From positions 1 through 38,477 of the forward strand of contig USEY01000032.1 in the NCBI GenBank assembly GCA_900553815.1: a stretch of DNA of 38,477 nucleotides. The letters run 5' to 3'. Source of the stretch: an uncultured Bacteroides sp. (GTDB lineage Bacteria > Bacteroidota > Bacteroidia > Bacteroidales > Bacteroidaceae). Positions within the stretch are counted from its first letter, which is position 1; every line of letters begins with the position of its first letter. The notes beneath the pieces are model-generated. The model saw nothing but the letters and a program-made list of their open reading frames with translations. It did no database searches and had not been told where the DNA came from. Below, piece by piece: positions 16,629-23,971 of the stretch. Both the position numbers and the translations under genes were made by a program.

Positions 16629-17549
16629 TTATTCGGCTACGCCTCCATTGTCTTCACCGTCGTCCACCCAGTCGCCTATGTCTACATTGATGCCGTTGCT
16701 GGTCTTTTTGACGGTAATGGTGAAAGTATGGCGCTGGCCGCCGACGAAGGTAAACTCTTTCTTCATGTTGAAGTCGCGCCCGTCTATCGTTATGGTAAAG
16801 AAATTGTCGTTTGACGGAACGGTTTGCGGTACAATCAATGCCTTGAATACGTTCTGCTCGCCGCGGAGGAAAGAGACACTCTGAGCTTCCTGCGTGCCTG
16901 GAGTCACCTTGCCGTCCTTCAGGTTCATGGTTGCCTGACAAACGGCTTTGTTCAGCTTGACCTGGATGTTGGCCTGCTCCAAATCCTCGGTTGTAAATCC
17001 GTTGCCGGCGGTTACCTTGACCACTGCGCAACTGAGCAGGTGATTGAGGGTGATGCCGACGGCTTTTTCCGTAGGGGTAACTTTCAGGGTCTTGCCCCAT
17101 AGGAAATCGGAGGCTTTGTAGTTGGCTTCCGTACTTTGGTCTGACATGGCTGTGATGGGCACAGCTTCCACATTGGCAGGAGTTGCGGCATAAGGATAGT
17201 AGCCGTAGAAATCGGCCGGGGTGGTGTCGTCTTTCCAATAGATAGGAGTGTCGGGAGTCCAGCTGCCGTTGTAGGTAAATTTCATGTTGTCCACATGGTT
17301 ACCTTCGGGCAGCAGGGTGCCGGCGCTTTCTCCGTTGTAGTTTACTACATAGAGACCTATGCAATCGTTTTTCTCAAATCCGGTGTCGGTAGCGCGTGTT
17401 GTTAAGGTCGTGATGCCGCAATTCAAAGAGATTGGAATCTGCACAGGTTCCGGCACATCAGGCTCCGGTGTTTCGGCCTGTTCTGAAGAGCATCCTATGA
17501 CAGGCAATGCAAACAAGGCTGCATAGATGAACTGATAACATGTTTTCAT
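16629..17549 (-). CDS. Fimbrillin family lipoprotein (Mfa-like)
   Basis: The 306-residue product has a lipobox (VIGC, Cys20) and then SSEQAETPEPDVPEP, a Pro/Glu-rich spacer. Its body has the fimbrillin signatures FEKNDCIGLYVVNYNG, YWKDDTTPADFYGYYPY, NYKASDFLWGK and LNHLLSCAVVKV. It is close in sequence to the N-terminal domain of the next gene (13095-16580), which suggests duplication followed by fusion. A consensus promoter at 17575-17606 makes it the first gene of the fimbrillin operon. It may be the main shaft or an anchor subunit; this is not decided by the sequence. Confidence 0.9.
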   Translation of the reverse strand: MKTCYQFIYAALFALPVIGCSSEQAETPEPDVPEPVQIPISLNCGITTLTTRATDTGFEKNDCIGLYVVNYNGESAGTLLPEGNHVDNMKFTYNGSWTPDTPIYWKDDTTPADFYGYYPYAATPANVEAVPITAMSDQSTEANYKASDFLWGKTLKVTPTEKAVGITLNHLLSCAVVKVTAGNGFTTEDLEQANIQVKLNKAVCQATMNLKDGKVTPGTQEAQSVSFLRGEQNVFKALIVPQTVPSNDNFFTITIDGRDFNMKKEFTFVGGQRHTFTITVKKTSNGINVDIGDWVDDGEDNGGVAE

Positions 17550-17574
17550 ATACTTTTGAGAATTTAATTTGATA

Positions 17575-17606
17575 CAAAAATAAGGAGCTTATGAATAAGA
17601 GTCAAG
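17575..17606 (-). promoter_or_regulatory. Bacteroides-type promoter of the fimbrillin operon
   Basis: On the minus strand TATTTTTG (17582-17575) matches the -7 consensus, and CTTG (17606-17603) lies exactly 20 nt upstream. Transcription start is predicted about 20 nt before the ATG at 17549. Confidence 0.65.
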
Positions 17607-17787
17607 TTCATAATGGTTCATATTTATTGCAGGGTTGTTCTTTGGGTGGTTATCGCAGCCTTCTGAGGAAGGATTTGCTGCAAGCAGGATACTTTTCCGA
17701 TTATTTTCCGGATGGTGAGAGCAGGCTGTATTGGCGAGTGTTGCAATAGGTGTCTGCTACCTCATATCTGTTAATTAGTGCAAATAT

Positions 17788-17831
17788 ATGGTACTTTGCA
17801 TTGCAAGGTACCATGATAATACATATATTTG
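17788..17831 (+). promoter_or_regulatory. padR promoter with an overlapping palindromic operator
   Basis: The arms ATGGTACTTTGC (17788-17799) and GCAAGGTACCAT (17803-17814) form an inverted repeat with one mismatch and a 3-nt centre. The promoter -33 element ATTG (17800-17803) falls at the centre of the palindrome, and TATATTTG (17824-17831) follows after 20 nt. A repressor bound here would block RNA polymerase, so autoregulation by PadR is likely. Confidence 0.65.
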
Positions 17832-17893
17832 TGCCATACAAACGACCGGTACAGATATCCACGTGGAAGGATGTAACCAAAATAACAGAAAAG

Positions 17894-18256
17894 ATGAATG
17901 TAGATAATGTGAAATCGCAGATGCGCAAGGGCATGCTTGAGTATTGCATCATGCTGCTGCTGCACAAGGAGGCCGCATACGCTTCGGACATCATACAGAA
18001 GCTGAAGGAGGCCAAGCTGATAGTGGTGGAGGGGACGCTCTATCCTTTGCTCACCCGATTGAAAAACGATGACTTGCTGAGCTATGAATGGATAGAATCG
18101 ACTCAGGGACCACCTCGCAAGTATTACAGGCTGACAGAGAAGGGCGAAGCCTTTCTGGGAGAGCTGGAGACTTCGTGGAAAGAACTGAATGAAACGGTAA
18201 ATCACATTGCAGGAGGAAACGGAGGTGATGAGCGGTCAGTGGTAAGTGGTCAGTGA
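17894..18256 (+). CDS. PadR family transcriptional regulator
   Basis: The 120-residue protein is a typical short PadR winged-helix regulator. Residues 1-15 (NVDNVKSQMRKGMLEYCIM) begin helix 1. The DNA-reading part is AYASDIIQKLKEAKLIVVEGTLYPLLTRLKNDDLL, and the wing is STQGPPRKYYRLTEKG. A C-terminal helix for dimerisation follows (FLGELETSWKELNETV). The frame is open upstream to 17750, but that stretch contains the promoter and operator, so the ATG at 17894 is chosen. The gene lies 59 bp before a PspC-domain gene, a pairing often seen in Bacteroides, and probably controls it together with its own promoter through the palindrome at 17788-17814. Confidence 0.93.
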   Translation: MNVDNVKSQMRKGMLEYCIMLLLHKEAAYASDIIQKLKEAKLIVVEGTLYPLLTRLKNDDLLSYEWIESTQGPPRKYYRLTEKGEAFLGELETSWKELNETVNHIAGGNGGDERSVVSGQ

Positions 18257-18315
18257 TCAGTGATAGGGGTGTCTCTATCCTTGATATATAGTTATTAATT
18301 AAACAGAAACAAGAT

Positions 18316-19407
18316 ATGAAAAAGACTTTGAGTGTAAATTTAGGTGGTACGGTTTTCAATATAGACGAGGATGCCTATAGATTGCTGGACAACTATTTAA
18401 ATAACCTGAAACAGCACTTTCGCAAGGAGGCCGGTGCTGAAGAGATTGTGGACGACATAGAGCGACGCATCTCTGAACTGTTTGTCGAGAAACTGACGGG
18501 TGGCAAACAGGTGATAACGATTGCCGACGTGGAAGAGGTGATAGCCCGTATGGGTAAGCCCGAGGACATGGAGACGGGCGAGGAGGAAGAAATCGCCGGT
18601 CAGGACCGACAAACGGGCAGTGGTCCGAATTATGGCTATCGGGAGGAAGGGAAGGCGCGCAAGCGTCTGTTTCGCAATCCTGACGACAAGATTCTGGGAG
18701 GTGTCATCAGCGGTATGGCTGCTTATCTGGATTGGGATGCTACGCTGATGCGCCTGATATTGCTGGTGGTGCTGATATGCGGATATGGTACGCTGGTACC
18801 CGTCTACATAGTGTGCTGGCTGCTGATACCTGAGGCCAAGACAGCTGCCGAGAAGTTGAGCATGAGGGGAGAGGCTGTGACCGTGGAGAACATTGGCAAG
18901 ACCGTGACCGACGGCTTTGAGAAGATGGCCAACGGGGTAAATTCCTACATGAAGTCGGACAAACCGCGTACTTTCCTGCAACAGGTGGGCGATACCTTCG
19001 TCATGCTGGCCGGCTGGGTGTTGAAGATTGGGGCAGTCATTCTGGCCATACTTTGCAGTCCTGTGCTCTTTGTGCTGGGCATTGTGTTCGTGGCGCTGCT
19101 GTTTGCTGCCATAGCCATAGCCATCGGAGGCGGTGCGGCACTGTTTGCTATGTTCCCGTCCGTTGATTTCATTCTGCCGGCTTCGCCTCTGTCGGCCATC
19201 GTGATGTATATTGCGGGCATTCTGTTGGTTGGCATTCCGTTGGTGATGCTGGTTTCGGTCATCTTCCATCAGTCGTTCAAGTGGCAATCCATGTCGTCAG
19301 GTCTTAAGTGGACGCTTTGCATTCTGTGGATTGTCAGTGCGGCTGTGTTCGGCATCTGCTTTGCCATGCAAGGGGCGTCGTTGCCCAGCATTGGCATTGT
19401 GTGCTGA
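18316..19407 (+). CDS. PspC domain membrane protein
   Basis: The 363-residue protein starts with a conserved cytoplasmic segment (MKKTLSVNLGGTVFNIDEDAYRLLDNYL) containing acidic helices (EEIVDDIERRISELF). The PspC domain is at about 115-175: RLFRNPDDKILGGVISGMAAYL, then a hydrophobic segment ending in VCWLLIPE. Four or more further membrane helices lie in the C-terminal half (about 230-360). PspC proteins sense or relieve envelope stress; in Bacteroidota these long forms follow a PadR regulator, as here. Operon membership is inferred from the 59-bp gap and shared strand. No other psp gene is nearby. Confidence 0.9.
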   Translation: MKKTLSVNLGGTVFNIDEDAYRLLDNYLNNLKQHFRKEAGAEEIVDDIERRISELFVEKLTGGKQVITIADVEEVIARMGKPEDMETGEEEEIAGQDRQTGSGPNYGYREEGKARKRLFRNPDDKILGGVISGMAAYLDWDATLMRLILLVVLICGYGTLVPVYIVCWLLIPEAKTAAEKLSMRGEAVTVENIGKTVTDGFEKMANGVNSYMKSDKPRTFLQQVGDTFVMLAGWVLKIGAVILAILCSPVLFVLGIVFVALLFAAIAIAIGGGAALFAMFPSVDFILPASPLSAIVMYIAGILLVGIPLVMLVSVIFHQSFKWQSMSSGLKWTLCILWIVSAAVFGICFAMQGASLPSIGIVC

Positions 19408-19418
19408 CCGTATTTGTG

Positions 19419-19433
19419 ACCCCGCTGCGGGGT
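19419..19433 (+). terminator. Short GC-rich hairpin after the PspC gene
   Basis: ACCCCGC and GCGGGGT pair perfectly around a single T, 12 nt after the stop codon. There is no T-run downstream, so termination is only possible, not shown. Confidence 0.35.
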
Positions 19434-19479
19434 AGAATCAAGGTGACGAGGGTGTATCAAAACGAATTATCCTTGTCTC

Positions 19480-19556
19480 TTAGACGCGGATAGAACGGAT
19501 TGTGCGGATTAGGCAATAAAGGAAATCCGTTTAACCCGCACAATCCTGCGTCTAAA
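19480..19556. repeat. Long imperfect hairpin of the 'gacgcggat' family
   Basis: The left half beginning TTAGACGCGGAT is an imperfect reverse complement of the right half ending in 'cctgcgtctaa'. Single arms of the same kind occur at 310-350 and 4780-4812. It abuts the 5' end of the transporter remnant. Confidence 0.6.
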
Positions 19557-19562
19557 AATATT

Positions 19563-19886
19563 TATGTGGTGCGACTCAAAGGCTGTACGGAGCTTCAGAT
19601 GGTGCCCTCTCCCGAGTTGTGGGTCAATGTCGTTTCCCTGGCCCTGTTCCCCACCATTATCTCCCTGCTGGCCATGACGGTGGCCATCCACAACATTGGC
19701 TCTACCTTTACAGCCATCTTGGGCGCTTTGGAGCCAGTGACCGCTTTGTTTTTCGGAGTCATGGTGTTTGGCGAGCAGCTCACTCCCCGCATCGTGCTGG
19801 GCATCGTATTGGTGCTGCTGGCCGTGACGCTTATCATAGCAGCCAAGCCGTTGGCAGCTTTGGCACACAAGCGCGTCAAGCATTGA
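19563..19886 (+). pseudogene. C-terminal remnant of an EamA/DMT family transporter
   Basis: About 108 residues match the end of an EamA (drug/metabolite) transporter: LALFPTIISLLAMTVAIHNIG, AILGALEPVTALFFGVMVFGE and LGIVLVLLAVTLIIAA are the last membrane helices of the second EamA repeat. A full protein would have about 300 residues and ten helices. Everything upstream is missing and replaced by the hairpin repeat at 19480-19556. An in-frame ATG at 19500 lies within repeat sequence and does not look like a true start. The deletion probably involved recombination at the repeat. Whether the fragment is still expressed is unknown. Confidence 0.8.
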
Positions 19887-19984
19887 CGACACACAAAAAA
19901 ATGAGTAGCTTTTTATTCATCAAAAGAAAAGATAAATCGCTCTTGCCCTGTCGGCCTTGGCGTTCGGCAGGGGCAGGAAAGAGA

Positions 19985-20020
19985 GAAGGCGGTAAGGATT
20001 GATATTTCCTTACCGCCTTC
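19985..20020. terminator. Hairpin between the transporter remnant and fabD
   Basis: GAAGGCGGTAAGGA (19985-19998) and its exact complement (20007-20020) form a 14-bp stem with an 8-nt loop, between two convergent genes. T-runs are weak on both sides; it probably acts in both directions. Confidence 0.6.
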
Positions 20021-20051
20021 TGCTTATTTGTACGCTATATTATGCAGCTAA

Positions 20052-20939
20052 TCAGGCAATGCCATGAGCTACAGCGTCCTTGTCAATCTTCTTGATGAGG
20101 CCCTGAAGTACAGCACCCGGACCACACTCGGTAAAGTCAGTTGCGCCATCGGCAATCATGTTCTTTACAGTCTGTGTCCAGCGAACAGAAGCGGTCAGCT
20201 GAGCAACGAGGTTCTTCTTGATTTCTGCCGGGTCAGTGTGGGGCAGGGCGTCTACGTTCTGATAAACGGGGCACTTCGGAGTGTGGAAGTCAGTAGCGTT
20301 GATAGCAGCTTCCAGTTCCACCTTGGCCGGATTCATCAGCGGAGAGTGGAATGCGCCACCTACCTTCAGGGGCAGTGCACGCTTGGCACCAGCAGCCTTC
20401 ATCAGTTCGCAAGCCTTGTTGATGCCTTCGATAGAACCAGAGATAACAATCTGTCCGGGGCAGTTGAAGTTGGCAGCTACGCAAACTTCGCCTTCCTTGC
20501 TTACCTGCTCGCAGATTTCTTCTACCTTCTCGTCGGGCAGGGCAATGATGGCAGCCATTGTTGAGGGTTGAGCCTCGCAAGCCTTCTGCATGGCCATGGC
20601 ACGAGCATAAACCAGCTTCAGTCCGTCTTCAAAGCTCAGAGCGCCGGCAGCTACCAGAGCAGAGAACTCACCCAGCGAGTGTCCGGCAGTCATTTCGGGC
20701 TTGAAGTCTTCGCCCATGCACAGGGCAGAGATAACAGAGTGAAGGAATACGGCAGGCTGAGTAACCTTAGTCTGACGCAGGTCTTCGTCCGTACCGTTGA
20801 ACATAATATCTGTAATGCGATATCCAAGAATCTCATTAGCTTTCTCAAACAGTTCTTTGGCCAAAGCCGAGTTTTCGTACAGGTCTTTTCCCATTCCTAC
20901 GAACTGGGCACCTTGACCGGGAAATACAAATGCTTTCAT
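20052..20939 (-). CDS. fabD: Malonyl-CoA:ACP transacylase
   Basis: FabD moves the malonyl group from CoA to acyl carrier protein for fatty acid chain extension, in the cytoplasm. The 295-residue length is normal. The N-terminal FPGQGAQ motif (residues 6-12), the nucleophile elbow GHSLGE with Ser88, the arginine-containing YARAMAM and the catalytic His198 in GGAFHSPLM are all present, and the end GPGAVLQGLIKKI is typical. The gene stands alone, away from other fab genes, which is common in Bacteroides. The start is the ATG at 20939; a possible promoter about 150 nt upstream would give a long leader. Confidence 0.97.
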   Translation of the reverse strand: MKAFVFPGQGAQFVGMGKDLYENSALAKELFEKANEILGYRITDIMFNGTDEDLRQTKVTQPAVFLHSVISALCMGEDFKPEMTAGHSLGEFSALVAAGALSFEDGLKLVYARAMAMQKACEAQPSTMAAIIALPDEKVEEICEQVSKEGEVCVAANFNCPGQIVISGSIEGINKACELMKAAGAKRALPLKVGGAFHSPLMNPAKVELEAAINATDFHTPKCPVYQNVDALPHTDPAEIKKNLVAQLTASVRWTQTVKNMIADGATDFTECGPGAVLQGLIKKIDKDAVAHGIA

Positions 20940-21099
20940 TTTTTTACTTATTTGGTTAAATATTCAGTTTGCAAGTTTCGGATTTGCCTTTGACTTGTTG
21001 GTACTAAAGCAAGTACCTCTCATCATAATACCCCTTTGGTTGTATATTAAAATAAGGTATAAAAGCGGCTTTTCCTTTTGTCATTTCAAAAATGCGGTG

Positions 21100-21107
21100 C
21101 AAAGTTA
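21100..21107 (-). promoter_or_regulatory. Possible -7 element for fabD
   Basis: TAACTTTG on the minus strand (21107-21100) fits TAnnTTTG; the -33 region is weak. A strong palindrome (GCACAAAAA and TTTTTTGTGC, about 21129-21151) lies just upstream and could be an operator. The leader before fabD would be about 150 nt and contains no gene I trust. Confidence 0.4.
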
Positions 21108-21249
21108 GGCCTTTTTCTGTTAACAACCGCACAAAAACACGTTTTTTGTGCATTTGCCTGCCGTGCCCCGTGCTGATATACAATAACCCTTCCACTCCTG
21201 CCATCGGTCTGCATAAGTCAGAAACCCTTATATATTAGACTTTTGCACC

Positions 21250-21352
21250 ATATTGTACATGCTACAATTAGTACCCTATTCCGCTCTTTTCGCGTTCATA
21301 TTGTATATGATATGATAACCCGTATTGCTGATATTGTATGATATAAGATAAC
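21250..21352. promoter_or_regulatory. Repeated ATATTGTA sites upstream of the xylose regulator
   Basis: ATATTGTA starts at 21250, 21298 and 21331. The first is part of a palindrome (TTGTA, 5 nt, TACAA; 21253-21267); the other two are followed by similar 'tgatat..gataac' tails. Such repeats in front of a regulator gene could be binding sites for XylR or for a cAMP-receptor-like activator. No experimental basis is available here. Confidence 0.35.
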
Positions 21353-21427
21353 TATTTTACTGAAAAATAGTGTTTTATAACATGATTAATTTATAGTTTC
21401 TTTCTTTTCCGTTTCTGAAAACTTGTA

Positions 21428-21435
21428 TATCTTTG
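21428..21435 (+). promoter_or_regulatory. -7 promoter element of the xylose operon
   Basis: TATCTTTG matches the TAnnTTTG consensus and lies 21 nt before the ATG at 21457, giving a short leader. The -33 position is only T-rich. Confidence 0.6.
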
Positions 21436-21456
21436 TGCCGCTTAAAAGAAGATATT

Positions 21457-22188
21457 ATGCAGAACATGGAACATACAATGCCCTTGGCCAACAATCATAT
21501 TTCGGTAGATTGTGTTGTGATAGGATTTGACGGCGAGCAACTGAAGGTCTTGTTGGTGAAGCGAATGGGAGAGGAGCAGGGTGAGGTATTCCACGATATG
21601 AAACTTCCCGGTAGCCTGATATATATGGACGAGGACCTGGATGAGGCCGCCCAGCGTGTACTCAATGAACTGACAGGCTTGAAGAATGTCAACCTGATGC
21701 AATTCAAGGCCTTTGGCTCCAAGGACAGGACCAAGAATCCCAAAGATGTGCACTGGCTGGAAAGGGCCATGCAGTCGAAGGTAGAGCGCATTGTGACCAT
21801 AGCCTATTTGTCGCTGGTGAAGATTGATCGTGCCCTCAGCCGCAATCTGGACGAATACCAGGCCTGCTGGGTAGCTTTGGACGATGTCAAGGACCTGGCC
21901 TTCGACCATAACCTCATCATCAAGGAGGCCATGAGCTTCATCAGGCAATACGTAGAGTTCAATCCTTCTTCCCTGTTCGACTTGCTGCCGCGCAAGTTCA
22001 CGGCTTTGCAATTGCGTCGTCTCTTCGAGCTGGTGTATGCCAAGCAGATAGACGTACGCAACTTCCATAAGAAGATAGCCATGATGGAGTATGTGGTGCC
22101 CTTGGAAGAGCGTCAGCAGGGCGTTGCCCATCGGGCGGCACGCTACTATCGCTTCGACCGAAAAATATATAATAAGGTGAGGCGATGA
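21457..22188 (+). CDS. xylR: Nudix-related transcriptional regulator of xylose use (NrtR/AraR type)
   Basis: The 243-residue protein has an N-terminal Nudix fold (SVDCVVIGFDGEQLKVLLVKR) and a C-terminal winged helix (LLPRKFTALQLRRLFELVYAKQIDVRNFHKKI). The Nudix box is degenerate: GSLIYMDEDLDEAAQRVLNE lacks the usual REUxEE glutamates, so the domain is expected to bind a sugar ligand and not to hydrolyse nucleotides. This matches the AraR/XylR-type Nudix regulators of Bacteroides, where AraR responds to arabinose. Its place directly before xylB, xylA and xylE makes xylose or a xylose product the likely effector. The ATG at 21457 is chosen because the promoter -7 element overlaps the earlier possible start at 21433. 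Confidence 0.88.
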   Translation: MQNMEHTMPLANNHISVDCVVIGFDGEQLKVLLVKRMGEEQGEVFHDMKLPGSLIYMDEDLDEAAQRVLNELTGLKNVNLMQFKAFGSKDRTKNPKDVHWLERAMQSKVERIVTIAYLSLVKIDRALSRNLDEYQACWVALDDVKDLAFDHNLIIKEAMSFIRQYVEFNPSSLFDLLPRKFTALQLRRLFELVYAKQIDVRNFHKKIAMMEYVVPLEERQQGVAHRAARYYRFDRKIYNKVRR

Positions 22189-22269
22189 TGGCTAATGGCC
22201 AATGATTAATGGTTAATGGTAAACGGTTAATAAGCTTATATAATTCTTCATTCTTAATTCTTCATTAAC

Positions 22270-23754
22270 ATGTACTTATTAGGTTATGACATAGGTAGTT
22301 CGTCCGTAAAGGCGAGCTTGGTAAATGCCGAAAGCGGCAAGTGTGTATCCTCGGCCTTCTTTCCAAAGAGCGAGGCACCCATCCTGGCAGTGAGGCAGGG
22401 ATGGGCAGAGCAAGACCCTGAAAGCTGGTGGACATACCTGAAGCAGGCTACGCAGGCCATCCTGGCCGAATCGGGCATAGACAGTGCCGACATCAAAGCC
22501 ATCGGCATCTCCTACCAGATGCACGGACTGGTGTGTGTCGACAAGAATCAGAAGGCATTGCGCCCCTCCATCATCTGGTGCGACTCGCGTGCCGTTCCTT
22601 ATGGACAGAAAGCCTTTGAAGCGCTGGGCGAGGAGAAATGCCTCTCTCATCTGCTCAACTCGCCGGGCAACTTCACCGCCTCCAAGCTGGCCTGGGTGAA
22701 GGAAAATGAACCGCAGGTCTACGAGCAAATCCATAAAATCATGCTGCCTGGCGACTACATTGCCATGCGCCTGAGTGGCGAGATTTGCACCACGGTGTCG
22801 GGCCTCTCTGAAGGCATGTTCTGGGACTTCAAGGAGAACCACGTGGCCGGCTTCCTGATGGATTACTACGGACTGGATGCTTCCCTTATAGCCGACATAC
22901 GCCCCACCTTTGCTGAGCAGGGACGTGTCAATGCCGACGCCGCCCGCGAGCTGGGACTGAAGGAAGGCACCCCCATCACCTATCGTGCCGGCGACCAGCC
23001 CAACAACGCCCTGTCCCTGAACGTGTTCAACCCCGGCGAAATAGCTTCTACGGCAGGCACCAGCGGTGTGGTCTATGGCGTGAACGGCTCGGTAAACTAC
23101 GACCCCAAGAGCCGTGTCAATACCTTTGCCCACGTCAACCATTCGGATAGCCAGACCCGTCTGGGCGTCTTGCTTTGCATCAACGGCACGGGCATCCTCA
23201 ATTCGTGGATGAAGCGCAATGTGGCCCCCGAAGGCATATCCTACGCCGACATGAACGACCTGGCCGCCCAGGCACCCATCGGCAGTGCAGGCATCAGCAT
23301 CCTGCCCTTTGGCAACGGTGCCGAGCGCATGTTGGAGAATCGCGAGACGGGCTGTTCTGTCTGTGGCGTCAACTTCAACCTGCATGGCAAGAGCCACCTG
23401 CTCCGTGCAGCCCAAGAGGGTATCGTCTTCTCGTTCAAGTATGGCATCGACATCATGGAGCAGATGGGCATACCTGTGCAGAAGATACATGCCGGCCATG
23501 CCAACATGTTCCTCAGCCCCATCTTCCGCGACACGCTGGCCGGCGTGACAGGCGCCACCATCGAGCTCTACGACACCGACGGTTCGGTAGGTGCTGCCAA
23601 GGGTGCGGGCATAGGTGCAGGCATCTACAAGGACAACAATGAAGCCTTTGCCACGCTCGAGAAGCTGGCCATCATCGAGCCCGACGCAGCCCGTCGCCAG
23701 CAATATCAGGACGCTTACGCGCTTTGGAAGCAACGTCTCGAAGGCGTTGGTTGA
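22270..23754 (+). CDS. xylB: Xylulokinase
   Basis: XylB phosphorylates D-xylulose with ATP to give xylulose 5-phosphate, the second step of xylose breakdown. The 494-residue FGGY-family protein starts with the phosphate-binding LGYDIGSSSVKA (Asp7). It carries the substrate motif YQMHGLV and SIIWCDSRA, and the catalytic aspartate is in RAGDQPNNAL (Asp242). The ATP-binding part has STAGTSGVVYGV and, near the end, GSVGAAKGAGIGAG. It lies 81 bp after the regulator gene. A palindromic repeat of about 180 bp separates it from xylA. It looks intact and its codon use is GC-richer than the cas genes. Confidence 0.96.
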   Translation: MYLLGYDIGSSSVKASLVNAESGKCVSSAFFPKSEAPILAVRQGWAEQDPESWWTYLKQATQAILAESGIDSADIKAIGISYQMHGLVCVDKNQKALRPSIIWCDSRAVPYGQKAFEALGEEKCLSHLLNSPGNFTASKLAWVKENEPQVYEQIHKIMLPGDYIAMRLSGEICTTVSGLSEGMFWDFKENHVAGFLMDYYGLDASLIADIRPTFAEQGRVNADAARELGLKEGTPITYRAGDQPNNALSLNVFNPGEIASTAGTSGVVYGVNGSVNYDPKSRVNTFAHVNHSDSQTRLGVLLCINGTGILNSWMKRNVAPEGISYADMNDLAAQAPIGSAGISILPFGNGAERMLENRETGCSVCGVNFNLHGKSHLLRAAQEGIVFSFKYGIDIMEQMGIPVQKIHAGHANMFLSPIFRDTLAGVTGATIELYDTDGSVGAAKGAGIGAGIYKDNNEAFATLEKLAIIEPDAARRQQYQDAYALWKQRLEGVG

Positions 23755-23930
23755 AGGAGGTAGTTATGAGGAGTTAGAGAAGTTCTATAGGAGTTAAAGC
23801 TAATGGCCGAGAGGCAACAGGTTTTCCATTTACGAAACTATCGGCTTTTAACTTCTAACGAAGCGCAGCGAAGTGATAACTTCTATAACTTCTTAATTCT
23901 CAAAGAAATATTTAAACAGAAAATTCAATA
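23752..23930 (+). repeat. Palindromic repeat copy between xylB and xylA
   Basis: The segment contains the right half of the repeat ('actatcggcttttaacttc', a GCGCAGCGAAG hairpin, 'gataacttctataacttctt') and a decayed left half ('gaggagttagagaag'). It is inside the operon, so it is expected to be transcribed. A small hairpin GAGGC/GCCTC (23939-23952) follows, 19 nt before the xylA ATG. Confidence 0.7.
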
Positions 23931-23971
23931 ATAAACCAGAGGCTTTTGCCTCACTAAAAACATTTAAAGAT

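Noticed and set aside
17634..17643. GTTGTTCTTT, identical to the first 10 bases of the CRISPR repeat
   Set aside because: The similarity does not extend further and there is no second copy. It is most likely chance in a promoter region.
21004..21204. 66-codon minus-strand frame upstream of fabD
   Set aside because: It spans the likely fabD promoter and a palindrome, and has no recognisable protein features.
22279..23733. Long open frame antisense to xylB (484 codons)
   Set aside because: It follows from the codon bias of a GC-rich gene. It has no conserved features, and xylB itself is clear. The same holds for the frame antisense to xylA at 24191-25252.
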